Positions 49,889 through 62,703 of a DNA stretch of 64,000 bases are shown here, in pieces. The DNA comes from Whalleya microplaca. Taxonomy: Eukaryota; Ascomycota; Sordariomycetes; Xylariales; Xylariaceae. The position numbers were made by a program, and so were the translations under genes. Where the stretch lies: the NCBI GenBank assembly GCA_022497155.1, contig MU385744.1, positions 336,277 through 400,276 of the forward strand, in the 5' to 3' direction. The notes beneath the pieces were generated by a model. It was given only the letters and a program-made list of their open reading frames with translations. It searched no databases and was not told where the DNA came from. How positions within the stretch are numbered: the stretch's first letter is position 1; each line of letters begins with the position of its first letter.

Positions 49889-51750
49889 TCAATGTACATG
49901 CTCCTTTTCTTCAGCCTTGGGAATCCTCACAGCAATAGCCGTAATCAATGCACCCGTCATGGAAGAGGCTAGCCCAAACCACCATATAGTCCTAATCCCC
50001 TTGAGTCCTATCTCACCGGTCGGAAGCTGATCGATCTTGGCACCGAGTGAGTCGGATATCGACGTCATGATGGCTGCAGTCAGGTTCTGCACCGTCACCA
50101 GCAAGGCGCCCGCAGAACCTTGGTATGATCTCGGTACACTCGATGTGATGAATATGGCCGCCGCTGCAAAGCTCATATCAGGACCAAAGGTAGCGAGGAC
50201 TATACCCGGCATCGATAATGCCCAGTACGAGGTATTGGGGGTCTGCGGGAGGAAGAAGATGGGGCCCATTGCGAAGCAGACCATGCTCGCGGTGAAGATC
50301 CAGTGGCCCGGGAAGATGTGTAGCGTTTTGGAAACGATCCAGGCCGCTAGCACCCCAACAATGCCATTCGGTAGGAAGTAAAGGGCGACTGTGAGGGGGC
50401 TGGCCCCTTGATACCGTTGCCAGAATTGAATGGCATAGAACTGCCATGCGCCGCCTTGGAAGGGAAACTCGGTTAGCACAATCCCATCTTATCTAAACAG
50501 GGGTAAGACTCACTGTAGCCTCCAAATCCAAGAAAGTATGCCACTAACAAAGCCACGAAACCAGGAGTCTTCCAGAGACCATTGGGAATCAGGGGTCGTG
50601 AAACGCGGCGCTCGATGAAAGCGAACGCAACAAACATCAGAATGCCTAAGATGATAAGCGAGTAAGTATAGGGGCTCCAATGGGCAGAGGATCCTTGCGT
50701 CAGGCCGAAAAGGAGAAGCCCGCAGCCTATAGATGAGACGGCAGCACCAAGGAAATCGAACTGGCGCAACGAAGGGGCATCGGCATCATTAATATTATCC
50801 TTGGCAGGGCTCAGATCAGGAAGGGTCAACTGTGCCGCCAGCGCGCACAATCCTAAAAAGATTGCCGTGCTGGCAAAGATCCACGGTAGATGCGCACTCA
50901 GCGCGCCGCCCTGCATACAGCCGATCCAGAACCCCAGCGGCGCACCGGCGGCCATAAGCGAGAAGACACGGGTCTTGCGAATGCCAGGTTTGTACACACG
51001 GCCCAGAATGCTCATGGACGCAGACACGAGCACGCCGACAGACAGGCCTTGCATGGCGCGAGCGACGAAGAACAGGATCTTCAGCCGGGGTGTGAGCGCA
51101 CCGGCCGCGACGCCGTTCCATGCCGCCTCCCACAAGAAGGCACCGACCATTAGCGGCTTTGGGGGCGCTAGGTCCGCCATCGACCCTGCGACGATGACGG
51201 ACAACCCACTCGCGAGAAGCGACGACCCGATCAACCACGGCGTCTGCGTCGCCTGTATACCCAGGGCATCGCGCAGCGGCACCTGCGCCACGGTCGCGTG
51301 CCCGTACGTCAGCGAGAAGATCACTTGCCCCGCCGTGCACACGAGAATGAAGATGATCTCAGCGGCCAGGTTCGCCAGCTCCGGCGGTACACCCTGCGAG
51401 ATAGGCGCCGTAGGACTGCCGCCTTCTTCAGAGAGACCGGCGAGCGATGGTCGGCGGCCCACAGCGCTCTCGGCTCGACGGCTCCTGATGGCGGTCAGCT
51501 CGAGCATGGGATCCAGGAGGACCTCATCGCGCTCCGTTATGTCCTGGGTTTGCAGTTGGCTCTGGCCCAGGGCCTTGGCCAGCGCTTTGCGGTCGAGGTA
51601 TTCATTCTGGTGGGCGGCGCCTAACAATGGGTCGGGCGAAGCGACACCTGAGGGAAAGGCGCTGGTTCCTAGGCCGAGATCTGGCGTCTCTGTGCCAAAG
51701 GTCTGGAAGCTTTCGCCCCGAGACACAGGGAAACCGGGACGGGATCCCAT
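49889..51750 (-). CDS. MFS transporter, DHA2 (ATR1-like) type
   Basis: Two exons, 51750-50514 and 50454-49889, with a 59-bp intron, give 600 aa. The junction FLGFGGYS/GAWQFYAIQFWQ lies in a transmembrane region. A cytosolic N-terminus of about 130 residues precedes about 14 hydrophobic segments. FVARAMQGLSVGVLVSASMSILGRVY and GGALSAHLPWIFASTAIFLGLCAL match the ATR1-type drug:H+ antiporters, which have 14 spans. The linker after span 6 is LPDLSPAKDNINDADAPSLRQFD, and the protein ends in a short charged tail. Likely plasma-membrane efflux of toxic compounds or borate/ammonium-like solutes; the substrate cannot be read from sequence. No biosynthetic gene lies next to it. Confidence 0.9.
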
Positions 51751-53640
51751 CGTGGATAGATTTGTCTCTTACGCTCGTTAGAAACTCTGCTCTTCACTGA
51801 TTTGGTAAAAAGAATCTGGATAGCTTCCAGTTGCAGTGTAAAGGACGTAGGTAGCAGAATCTACGCAGTTCCAGTGGGACATGCTGGAGGTACTGTATTT
51901 TCCTGTCAAAACATCGTGACATGATATATGGTGGGGTTTTTTCACTGACGCAACACCTCGCGATCAATCGGAGACTAGCCGGACATCCAAGGCTTAGCTG
52001 CATCGATAAGTCCCGCGTCCTGCGTCATATTCCTCATGATGAGTGGTTCAGATAGCACAATATCTTTATCAAAGATTTCAATTGTGGCCTGAGGAACCAT
52101 GCAAGGGGAAAATTGTTGTAGAATTGTACCTCCACTAGTCGCCACTATCGGCGCGGGACGGTCTTGGAAAGGTGAACTGTGAATGCAGTGCCCCTGGGGA
52201 AAATGGACCCCGTCACACCGCTTAGTGTCAAGGATGAGAAGCTGAGCATCATGATCGGACGCTATCGCCGGTTCTTACCTCTCAATTGTTATTAAACTAT
52301 TAGCCATTCTCAATAAATTAGGCTTGTCCTCTAATAAATGATAGATGGCTGGATTTTAGGTATTAAAGGGTTAACTAGTTTATCTATATTTACCCATCTA
52401 CATCTGAGTGGCAAGCTCTGACTAAGATATACATTCGCAAAGTGGAGCTGTCCCTGATAATTCGTGCCTGGCCAGATTGCGGGGGTCATATAAGGTTTAT
52501 CTGGGTTTATATCCAATGAGGCTGGGTTCGCGCTTGGATATCAAGACTTATATGGTATCGCAGGATAGTGTGAATTGTATCTAGTGAGAGTTGCATAACT
52601 TAAATCTTGTAATATCTCAATGAGGCATTGGTGTGTAATCTTAGAATTAGGTACTCGGAAAACAAAATATGAATTAATTTTCTTCTATAGTTCACTCACA
52701 GGTAATAGTATAGTATCGATTCCCCATCTGAATTCGCGCTTATCCCACCCTTGAATGCGACTTATGTCAACAGCTAGAGACTTAAAGAACACCCATATTT
52801 GCCCTGGCAAGTCCTAAGATCGGCAGTATTTTCTGGAAGATCATTTTAGATCCCTATTGACTTATGATTATTGTCGCTATACATAATCTGCTTCATCCAC
52901 TTCCGGATTGTCAAGCTCTATGAAGAAAGGAGTGACCCCTTTTTCTGAGTGCCAGAATTTCCAGGTACTATATCGGATCACTCTCACGGGAGCAACGATG
53001 GATTATAGAAAACCTGTCACTACTAAAACTGTGATGTCCTTCAAATGATAGATATCAATAATATATAAAGCACACTGCTGAGACTGTTATATTAGAATTT
53101 CAGCACTATCTTTTCCTGCTTCCTTCATGGCTAACTCAACACTATTGCAAAAACAATGAATGTCGTGGCAAGGTCTTATAGAGCGCCTTGAGTTTTTGAA
53201 AGCTTTTTATAATGCACACCTTCAAAATTTCACATGTAATTTGATCCCTCACTATCTCCAAGGCGCCCAGCGTCCATCCCTTGGGCCGGTAGGAAGCCTA
53301 GGCTGGATAATTGTCAGGTTTAGCTGCCAGAGGGAAGTTCTAGGTAGGCAGTCTATTTGGTTTGATCAGAACGCTAGACGAGGTATCTTGTACAACGTCT
53401 AATAGAATTCAAAACCTCGGTTCAATACCCACGTTGTTATTTCGTGGAACCATGACTTTTCGTAAACCACGTGAGTTCGGGGAGTTGTATCCTTAACCTG
53501 TTTGTGGGTAAGTTGAGCTGAAAATTCCCACGCATCATGGCCTCAACGCCGTGCTGAATTGCAATAGGCTAGGCGTGGTTCGACTGTGCAGAGACAGGAG
53601 TTCAAGGACTTTGTCGCAGCATGATAGGCTGGTTGGTGAA
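51751..53640. other. Gene-free AT-rich stretch
   Basis: 1.9 kb, no frame with coding features. Likely promoter of the MFS gene and decayed DNA next to the amidase relic. Confidence 0.55.
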
Positions 53641-53660
53641 ACACAAGGACTAAGGCGCCG

Positions 53661-54251
53661 TTTCACTCAGAACTCCGTTCCTCGCGGAAAAACAAGTCGC
53701 ATATGCTTTATTGATCCTGTCTGACGCCGCAACAGCGATACCCGATATCTGCGGAATCACGCCTACAAACCGGATCCTGGTCGCGCTAGGGCGCGAGACA
53801 AACGCCACAGCTTATGCCCTGGCTCAAAGACTACACCGTGTACTTATGCAGCATCTTGCCTGGTTTCGGCAGAAACAGCCAAACATGGTGATTGTGACAC
53901 CTAAGACCTGTGCGGGCTGGCCTGCTCGTTCCTCTCGAGGACTCACGTATGGGGTCAGCTATGCTAACCGTACCGTCTGGTCTATGGAGTACGTAAGGCT
54001 AGCTAACTTCTGTGGCACGCCAAGCCTTAGCGTACCTGCGGGCTACGTTATACCTGAAGAAGAGACGGGTGCTGGCCGAGTTGCTTGGAGACGCTCGCTA
54101 TGGTGCCGGTTGGTTTGATGACTACGGTTGAATGGGCGAGGGAGTATATTCTGATGCAGTTGGGCAGGATACGGAGGAGGCCGGAGCTGAGCGTCGAAGT
54201 CACCTATCGACGTTGGTTGTCATGGTACAAATGGCTAAAGAGGTCCTTGTA
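53661..54251 (+). pseudogene. Amidase-signature enzyme, C-terminal relic
   Basis: One frame from about 53661 to 54118 reads like the last third of a fungal amidase: ITPTNRILVALGRETNATAYALAQRLHRVLMQHLAWF, VIVTPKTCAGWP, and SMEYVRLANFCGTPSLSVPAGYV. The normal VTPTTPCAGWP has lost one residue. The frame then runs into a stop at 54118. The expected continuation MVPVGLMTTVEWAREYILMQLGR is in another frame from 54099 and ends at about 54251, so there is a frameshift near 54080-54100. No amidase core (Lys-Ser-Ser triad) is found upstream, where stops abound. It is a truncated, frameshifted fragment, not a working hydrolase. Confidence 0.7.
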
Positions 54252-54706
54252 GAGAACTGTGCGGCCTAGATTTCTGCTGCTTCTGCTCGCTTACTAGGCC
54301 GATCGTGCATAAGCATGGATCGTGATCACTTCGTATTTCACGGTAACACATGGTCATTGAGCTTTTATACAAGCCTGTTTAAGCTGATGGTAAAACACCT
54401 AGCTAGCTGAGTAGCTTTGGATAGGGCAATTCGGGGCACGGTTGTGGCGGTCGGGGTCACCTATGAGCGTACCTTGGTTGCTATGCATTTCATACCTCTA
54501 TGATGGTATTTCACCGGTGTTCTACTGCCACGAGAACGTGATTCCTAGACATCAATGAATATAGATCATTTTATTATGTTATGTTGTTTGCTTGTTTTCA
54601 TGCTTTCGATGCCCGCATATGAATCATGTCCAGCTGTTGTAGCTAGCTGAATTATATTCTACTCTACGCGACTTGAAGTTCTACTTCATAAACACTACAT
54701 TTACAT

Positions 54707-55314
54707 TCGAAACGATTAAAGTCACTGTGTACGTGGTTAAAGTCACTGTGTATTAACCTAATATAGTTAAGTAGGTCAGGTACGTACCTTGCGATACAGT
54801 TTTCTAACAAATGGATGTACCATCTCTACCACCACACAACTTAACAGACCCCTTTAACAACAACTAATAGCAACACACTCCCTAAGCCCCAATTCCTTCA
54901 AAACTGCAATAATATTCAAACACACACGTTTTCTTATATTATCTTATCTAATCTTACTGTCAACGAGAAATCAATCTTTTTGTACGCAAATTGGATTTAT
55001 TAGGGGTAACACAATTCAATGCCTACCCCCTACCCCTGACCTCCCTGACCTCCTTTAATTGCCCTCTGCCGTCGCCGTCGTCATCATCCTCAAAGAGGTT
55101 GATGTCAGCTAATTCAGTCATATTAATGACTTTAATGGAGGGTGTTGTTGAAAGAGGTTATTGAAGGCGCCTGTGAAGTTATGTGGTTGGTAGTAGAGAT
55201 GGTACATCCATTCGTTAGAAAAATGTACCGCAAGGTACGTACCTAGTCTGCTAACTGTATTAGGTTAATACACAGTGACTTTAACCACGTACACAGTGAC
55301 TTTAACCGTTTCGA
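54707..55314. mobile_element. MITE-like element with long terminal inverted repeats
   Basis: The ends are near-perfect inverted repeats of about 115 bp (54707-54825 against 55195-55314), with weaker pairing to about 180 bp. Each end holds two direct copies of TTAAAGTCACTGTGT (54716, 54737; mirrored at 55270 and 55291). Flanks read TTTACAT and TTTGCAT, a likely target duplication of 7-8 bp with one change, as made by hAT-type transposases. The 240-bp centre has no coding frame, so the element is non-autonomous. Confidence 0.8.
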
Positions 55315-56547
55315 TTTGCATTTCCCCAGAACGTTACAGAGCCGCGGTCAGGACAGAAGCTTGTGAGGGATTACTTATGTGGTTAACTGGGTTCGCCCAC
55401 TGGAGCCCTACTCTGAACTTGTTAGAGATAGCGGACGGTGTTATGGCGTACGAGTGCGTAACAGAACCAACTCTCTAACTAAATTTACAGTGTAGATGCA
55501 GTTGGCGAATATCGTATATAAATCGTAGGCCTAGTTATTCTGCGAACTGCTTAACGCCTTTGGACTAGTGCTCTGTGCTTGTTATCGCACTTCACAGTAT
55601 ATACTTGAATAGGCAATGGAAAACGATTCTATATGGAATGCATCTCGGTATTGTATGCTCGGGGATTAGCATGCAGTAGTATCTGATTCGTGGACCATGT
55701 GTTATGTCAATTCGGTACAGACTGCAGATTCTTATAGCTATCATTATTGCTTAAAAGGGGTGGAAGCTTGGGGATGAGAGACCATATATCTACAACATAA
55801 CCCTTTCTGAGATTAGATATGAAGTAGACTGAACCTGTCAATCTCGTAGTTTTTAGCTACTATTAATACTGACCTAGCAGCCTAGGAAGAGAGACTTAAG
55901 GTGCGCCAAGACCGCGATGGTAGAGTAACTCGTATTCTGGAACTCGATCCGGTATTAAGCTTTGAAATAGCGACTTAAGACCTTCTAATATTAATTAAAT
56001 ATCGAACATACATATAATCGTAATACTAATCACACCAGTCAGGTCATTAAGACTTGTTCAGACGATATCCTACGTTAGCTTTATGTAGTTAGTGTCTTGA
56101 GAGTCTAACCTGTAGTCTAGAGCTTAATATTGGCAACACGGGAGATCAATCGACGCTAATGGCCCAGCGATCTGGTCGTGATGTCGCACAACGCAGTCTA
56201 CTTGTGGAAATTCAAGAAAAACATTTCGATGCTATTAACGGTCGATTTAAGAAAGTGTCGACGTGCGATCAAGCTGCTCCGATCTGTAGGATATCCAAGA
56301 GCACCCCTGGCATGAGAGATAAGCCAATGCAACCCTATGAGAACCGATAAGAAGCCATGCATCTAAAAGGGGAAAGTCTTTACGGGCCATCACGCGTCGC
56401 AAGGACCGTGGTAGTTGGCGTGGCTGGCGATGAAGCTGGTTCTCTTCTAAGCAAGCGACGTAACAAAAGGACCAATTCGGCATGAACTGCTTAGGTATCG
56501 GAATTGACCACAATCGAGGGAGACAAGACACGAGATAAGGTGGCTTC
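55315..56547. other. Intergenic, no gene seen
   Basis: AT-rich promoter side of the OPT transporter gene. Confidence 0.55.
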
Positions 56548-59115
56548 ATGATGAGCGAGAAGACCGATCCAGGGTCCGTCTCTGAGGTCGGAACTCATGA
56601 TGTCAACCATAAGAATTCCGACAGTGACAGCTCGAAGAAAGATGCCAATATCCACGATGTTGAAGCTGATGGTGGTGAAATCGAAGACTCGTAAGTGTGC
56701 CTCGTAATTCATCAACCTGCTATAGTAGATGAGAAACTGATTGCATCATTTCAAGTCCGTACGAGGAGGTAAGAGCCATCGTGCCGCCGGTCGACGATCC
56801 TGAGATGCCCGTCAACACGTTCAGAGCCTGGCTTCTGGGCATAATCTCAACTTTCATCTTCTCGGGGATTCTCCAGTTCTTTCAGCTGCATTCGCCACCA
56901 AGTATGTAATCTGCTGGAATAAACGTAAGGCTTTATGTTCTAACTACCGCAGTCTTCCTGTCGTCGAATCTGGTAATCATCGTGACACTTCCTGTGGGTC
57001 ACTTTATGGCCCGTGTGCTTCCGACGAGCACTTATAAACTCTTTGGATGGGAGTTTACTTTTAACCCAGGCCCGTTCAACTACAAGGAACACACAATAAC
57101 ATCCATCATGACCACTCTAGTCTATGCATTCGATAACGGCTCACTGGCGTCGGACGTGTATGTTGCGTTTGACAAGTTCCTTGGCATCCCAATCTCTCCC
57201 GGCTTCAAATTCATGTTCCTACTTACCACGCAAGCGCTGAGTTTCGGTTTCGCCGGCATGTTCCACCGGTTTTTGGTACGTCCCGGATTTTGTGTCTGGC
57301 CGGGCGCATTGCCCAATTGCTCTATGATATATGCATTTCACAACAAGAGCTTCCAGAATCGAATCGCCAATGGATGGAAGATACATCGAATGAAGTTCTT
57401 TTGGCTTGCGGTGCTCATCGCTTCGTGTTGGCAAGTTGTTCCGTCGTTCCTGTTTACGTCGTTAACAACCTTCGCATTCATCACATGGATCAAACCGGAA
57501 GATGTCACTTTGAACCAGGTCTTTGGTGCTACCTCAGGTATGGACTTGCTTCCCCTGACACTGGACTGGAACCAGATTTCCGGATACCTATCATCGCCAT
57601 TAGTTGTACCGTCTTGGGCTATCATCAACATCCTAGTGGGTAGTGTGTTCTTTCTCTGGGTTGTCTCGCCAGCGTTGCACTGGCAGAATGTCTGGTACGG
57701 TCGGTACTTCCCATTCTCGTCGTCGGGTACATTTGACAACACGGGTGCCGCCTACAACACCACGCGTGTTATGAACGCAGACTTCAGCATTAACAATGAG
57801 GCGTATGCCGACTACTCCCCCGTTTTTCTGTCTACAACATCAGTACTATCATACGGGTTGGGCTTTGCTTCTATCACGTCGGTTCTTGTGCATACTGGCT
57901 TATATCATCGAGACATGCTTTGGAACGCTTTTAAGGCGGCGTTCCGGCATCATGATGACGAGGAAGAAGATATCCACGGTAAGTTGATGCATGCATATAA
58001 GACTGTTCCAGAGTGGTGGTACGGCTTAATCTTTGCTGCTATCTTTGGCGTCAGTATTGCATTCCTATACGTCTATGATACCCAGTTGCCGTGGTGGGGC
58101 TTGATCATCTCGATATTGATCAACCTCGTCTTGCTGATTCCCATCGGGCTGATGAAGGCTACGACAAACATGACAATTAACACAGGTGCCTTATCAGCTC
58201 TGATAGCTGGATTTATCTGGCCTGGAAATTTAATGAACAATGTTGTATTCAAGGTGTTTACTCTAGTAGCCACTTTTCAGGGTCTTGCTTATGTTCAATC
58301 CATGAAGACTGGACATTACATGAAGATACCCCCGAGAGTAACGTTCGTTGCCCAGTGCCTTAGCATTGTCATCTCTTGGGTAGTCCAGACGGCGGTCAAC
58401 ATCTGGGCGATGGGAAATGTCGAAGGCATCTGTACTCCGAATGCTGTTAATAATGTAAGTGTCTAGTATGAGTTCATGCGAGGATTGGGTGCTAACTTCG
58501 TCAGTTCACTTGTCCCCTTGCCAAAGGTTACGCTGCAAACGCAATTTTTTGGGGCCTCATTGGTCCTACTAAGCTGTTCAAGCCAGGATCTATGTATAAC
58601 AGCATGCTCTGGTTCTTCTTCATTGGCGCCGGTTTGCCTGTGGTACTTTATTTACTTGCGAAGAAGTTCCCAAAGAATAAGGTACTCAAGAAAGTAAGTG
58701 AATATCTGCCCCAGCAAGATCACATACTAGGGTGTTGCATCTAAACCTAAGCAAGCCGATTAATGAATCTCTCCGCCTACAGATTCATACGCCAGTTATC
58801 TTTGCTTCCACATCTGCCATTCCGCCTGCTACCGCGGCTAACTATATCTCCTGGGGCATTGTTGGCCTTGTTTTCAACATGGCGATCAAACGTCGCTATC
58901 GCGATTGGTGGGCCAAGTACAACTACCTACTCTCAGCGGCATTGGATTCTGCGCTTGCAATCACTACTTTCTTCGTTTTCTTCTGTCTCACATACCCTGG
59001 CGTGACTCTTGACTGGTGGGGCAATAATATTGCTTCCATGACGGCAGATGGACTAGAGGCACCGTTGGATACTGTGGCTCAAGGTGAGACTTTTGGGCCA
59101 GCTAGTTGGATTTAG
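56548..59115 (+). CDS. Oligopeptide transporter, OPT family
   Basis: Five exons, 56548-56690, 56756-56901, 56953-58454, 58505-58693 and 58783-59115, with introns of 65, 51, 50 and 89 bp, give 770 aa. Two Met codons open the frame; either may start. An acidic N-terminus leads to PYEEVRAIVPPVDDPEMPVNTFRAW, then many membrane spans. The family motifs NPGPFNYKEH (about 133) and KIPPR (about 553) are both present, as are CTPNAVNN/FTCP with Cys pairs and GLIGPTKLF. OPT proteins import small peptides or glutathione by proton symport. Most fungi have several paralogues and substrate cannot be set here. The C-terminus GETFGPASWI is normal in type. Confidence 0.95.
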
Positions 59116-61227
59116 CTTTATATTAAATATGCATTTAAATAAAGATGCTGTTTAGTCTATATGTAGTCTTTTGTCCTACACTGCTACCATGATTGATGGA
59201 AAAAACGCCTAGCATCTAATGATTACACTGTGAGCTAGAAGATTGCGGCCTACTATACCTGCCTTGGCTAACCACCTCCTCGCACCTAAGAGCGTTAAGC
59301 ATATATCTTGTTGTTTTACATATGTGATAGTGAGGCTGTAGTAATCTCCCTTTTTTGCAGCTGATGAACTTGCTGAACCTGGTTCCTCTTCTCTACCCGG
59401 CAAGGCAGCTGCTCAGACGCTGCCGCTATAATAAAACTAATAAGTCGAGAGGACCAATGCTGGAAGCCACTGGATGGTTTTAGCAGTCATAAGGCAGGCT
59501 GAGATCCCCTCATCATTAGACATCTACCTTGTTAGGCGATGTTAGTCATTGTCTAACCTTATTGAATTGAAAACACAATTAGTAGGCTAACCTTATCCAC
59601 AGATTACCAGCTTTTTTCACCAAAAGCAACCATCCTTTCAAGCACTGTCTCATTTTCCACTTGAAACTTATGAGCTCACGTTTTATAGCTTAGGAACTAT
59701 TGTGTGATTATTTAAAAAGAGATGGTTCCGGCATGAGCTGTGTCTGGTTGGTTCCTCAGATAAAGTGGCCATACAGACTATACCATTACAACATAACCAA
59801 GGACATCCAAAGTGTTCTGACCACAATCTATTCAGAAATAAGTCTAATTTCGTTCGATGCAATAATATTCACAACTATTGACAGTTGTGATGACATAAAC
59901 TAGAAACGAAGATAAAATGCTAAAGTACATCGGGTCCCAATAAATAAAACAGATCTGCAAGCAACAAAGGCAAAGTACATCCACGCATTCGATAGACCAC
60001 AGTGATTAGCGAGACGATGTTGAGTATTCTCGCTTGTCACCTTTCCTTATAGTGCCAGTACCATCAACGTAAATGCGGTGCGTTCTTGCCTGACTGCCAT
60101 CGGCTGGAGTAATACGGGCACTGACGATTAGAGCCTTGTCATTGGGGTTGTAGTGGGATTGATGAACAGGACTTGGACCATCACGACGATGCCTGATCAT
60201 AAACCTTGTGAGTACGAGGTGTAAAAAAAAGAGGTAAATCCAAGGTCTTATAGAATCTCAATGGAGTCAATCTCGCCAACTTTCTAAAGGCTTGTCAGAT
60301 GCATAGTCATATGGCGAGTTAGACGACATATCATACCTTGACCGCTCCATTCTCGGAGTACTTCTCGATAGCTCCCCTGAATTCCTGAGGAAGATCTCTT
60401 CTGTCATACCCGAGCCACCTCACTAGATTACGGCTAGCGGTGGAAAAAGCTCTAAACGACATGCTTTTCGTTGTACGATGTTTTGTAGCAAATAGCCTAG
60501 GGGTAATAGTGGAATCCAGACTAGAATTAAAAATGAAGACAAAGTCGTATGTCCATTCCGAGCTTTGGGATGGAAATTCCATGATAATTTATGATTCAGC
60601 ATCACCTTGTGGCAATGCATTATGCTGTTGGTTCTTCATCACCGAGGTGTGCGAGGAGGTGACCGTTAGGATTGTGAAGAACACACTCGTAGGCGCCATT
60701 CCGTCAGGAGAAGGCGCAATATAGCCATGCTAGTTTACCAATGATATGTAAATTCGTGAGAATGAATGGCATCTGTCATTTTTACCTGAAACAGTTGGTG
60801 ATAATGAAGACGACATGCAGAAAGGCGTGGATTTACATCCCATGTCAATCGCTTAAGCACCACGCTAGGCTGGCCACCACGGCCGTGTTGCCTCGACTAA
60901 CAAACCTGCCAGGGCAAATTTGGTGGCCACCAGCGGCAAGAGAGGAAGAAGACTGGTCACAATGAAGGAAGAAAGAAATGTAAATTTTCTGATGATTGGC
61001 TGTTAGACGCACTCGGAAATCCCGTTCTTCCATGATTGTCTAAATTCTAAAATAAAAGGAAGGCTGGCAAGGCTAGATCCAGTGTCAGGTGATGAATGTG
61101 GGGAATGTCTTATGTGCAGGTCTAAATAGGTACTTAGGTTCCAATGCAATTTATAGTTGTCTAACAACCAACGTCAGATGGGTCCATCTACAGCCAGCAT
61201 TCAACCCATTTCCTATCATCGCAAACG
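59116..61227. other. 2.1-kb stretch with at most one small gene
   Basis: AT-rich. Only the segment 60.0-60.7 kb on the minus strand has coding-like codon use (separate entry). Confidence 0.5.
60006..60699 (-). CDS. Possible small split gene or relic, unresolved
   Basis: Three pieces on the minus strand look coding but I could not join them in frame. One, from 60699, opens with a signal-peptide-like MAPTSVFFTILTVTSSHTSV. A second, 60462-60337, reads MSFRAFSTASRNLVRWLGYDRRDLPQEFRGAIEKYSENG. A third, 60200-60006, reads RDGPSPVHQSHYNPNDKALIVSARITPADG and THRIYVDGTGTIRKGDKREYS. Donor GTATGA and acceptors CTTTAG or CACAAG exist, but phases clash. It could be a small secreted protein with an intron I misplace, or a mutated relic. 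Confidence 0.25.
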
Positions 61228-62703
61228 ATGCTGTCGTCGTTCCGATGGCTAGCCCGGCTTGGCCGTCCCTGGCCACCACTAAACTTTTCCAATGCTAACT
61301 TCGCGCGAATTTCTCCAGCCCAAAAAATTGAAGAAGAGACCATTCCAGGTTACGTCGCGTCCCGGTATTATCCTATCCGCATTGGTGAGGTTCTTCGAGA
61401 TCGATATCAAGTTGTAGGGAAACTCGGATTTGGAGCTACTTCAACTGTCTGGCTCGCACGTGATTTGAGGTGATCTGTAGCGTCCCCTTGGTTTGGATAT
61501 CCACTGTCTGACGACCCTTATAGTCACCGTCGCCATGTAGCTCTGAAACTCTATATTCACTCTGCATCCATAGGCGATCAGCTAGATGACGAGCTCAACA
61601 TATACAAACGCATAGAGAGAGGCTCCAAGAACCATCCAGGGCAGGACGCCGTGAGAACGCTACTCGATTCTTTTGACGTCGATGGACCTGATGGACAACA
61701 TCGATGCCTGGTACACACCCCATTATGGGAGAGTGTGCTGACGTTCCTTCACCGCAACCCCGTGAGAAGGCTTCCCGTTCCGGTGATTGCCTTCGTTCTG
61801 AAGCGCGTCTTCTTGGCTCTGGATTTTCTGCACACGGAATGCCAAATCATACATACAGGTACTAGCTGAAAATACAGTCTTGTCGCTTGCATCATGCGCT
61901 TATCAGAGAAACTAGATATCAAGGCTGACAATATCATGTTTGGAATCGAAGATGATACTGTTTTTAGCGACTTTGAAGAACAGGAGCTAAGGGACCCCTG
62001 TCCGCGGAAAGAGCTCGACGGGCGAACAATATATATATCTCGAGAACTCAGGATGCCTAAGCAGTGGGGTGCACCAGTCCTGTGTGACTTCGGCTCGGCA
62101 GTTTATGGGGATAGTGAACATTTGGAAGATGTCCAACCTAACATCTATCGGGCACCTGAGGTGATTCTAGAAGTCCCATGGACCTACAGCATCGATATAT
62201 GGAATGTGGGCTGTATGGTATGCAAATTTCCAATTGACACTGAGAATTTAACAGTACGTCTCACTGACAATCACAGGTTTGGGATGTTTTTGAAGGCGGG
62301 CACTTGTTTACTGGCCACGACCCAGAGCTCCAAACATATCGGAGCCGAGCTCATCTCTCCGAGATGATAGCACTCCTGGGCCCGCCGCCCCAAAACCTAC
62401 TTGCTCGTGGGAAAGCGAGTCACAAATTCTTTTCTGCTGAAGGTGAGTGGCACTGTAAATGGGAATGTCTGGTACCTCTTGTGAACATCGCTAACGAAGT
62501 GTTATTGTTTATGAGAGTATTCCGCTGGAATTTCCGTACCAGAGGCGGTCACACTAAGAAACATTGAGACTAGCCTAGAAGGACAAGATAAGGAGCTTTT
62601 TCTGCGATTTATGCAGAGGATGCTACAATGGGAGCCAGAAAAGCGTTCGTCGGCTCAGGAGTTGATCGAAGATGAGTGGGTGCGCGAGCACACAAAAATT
62701 TAG
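61228..62703 (+). CDS. SRPK-like serine/threonine protein kinase
   Basis: Five exons, 61228-61469, 61524-61858, 61916-62217, 62277-62442 and 62516-62703, with introns of 54, 57, 59 and 73 bp, give 410 aa. The kinase domain follows a short N-terminus: YYPIRIGEVLRDRYQVVGKLGFGATSTVWLARD (glycine loop), VALK lysine (about 89), HTDIKADN catalytic loop (about 191-198), DFG (about 248), YRAPEVIL and DIWNVGCM/VWDVFEGGHLF. The PYxxRIGEVL... and ...QLLARGKAS-type ends are those of SR-protein kinases. The typical SRPK spacer insert is absent, as in the many short SRPK-like kinases of filamentous fungi. HTD replaces HRD/HTD variably in this group. All catalytic residues seem intact. Substrate unknown. 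Confidence 0.88.

Noticed and set aside
53160..53402. 80-aa plus-strand frame upstream of the amidase relic
   Set aside because: Does not match amidase and has no coding features; likely chance in AT-rich DNA.
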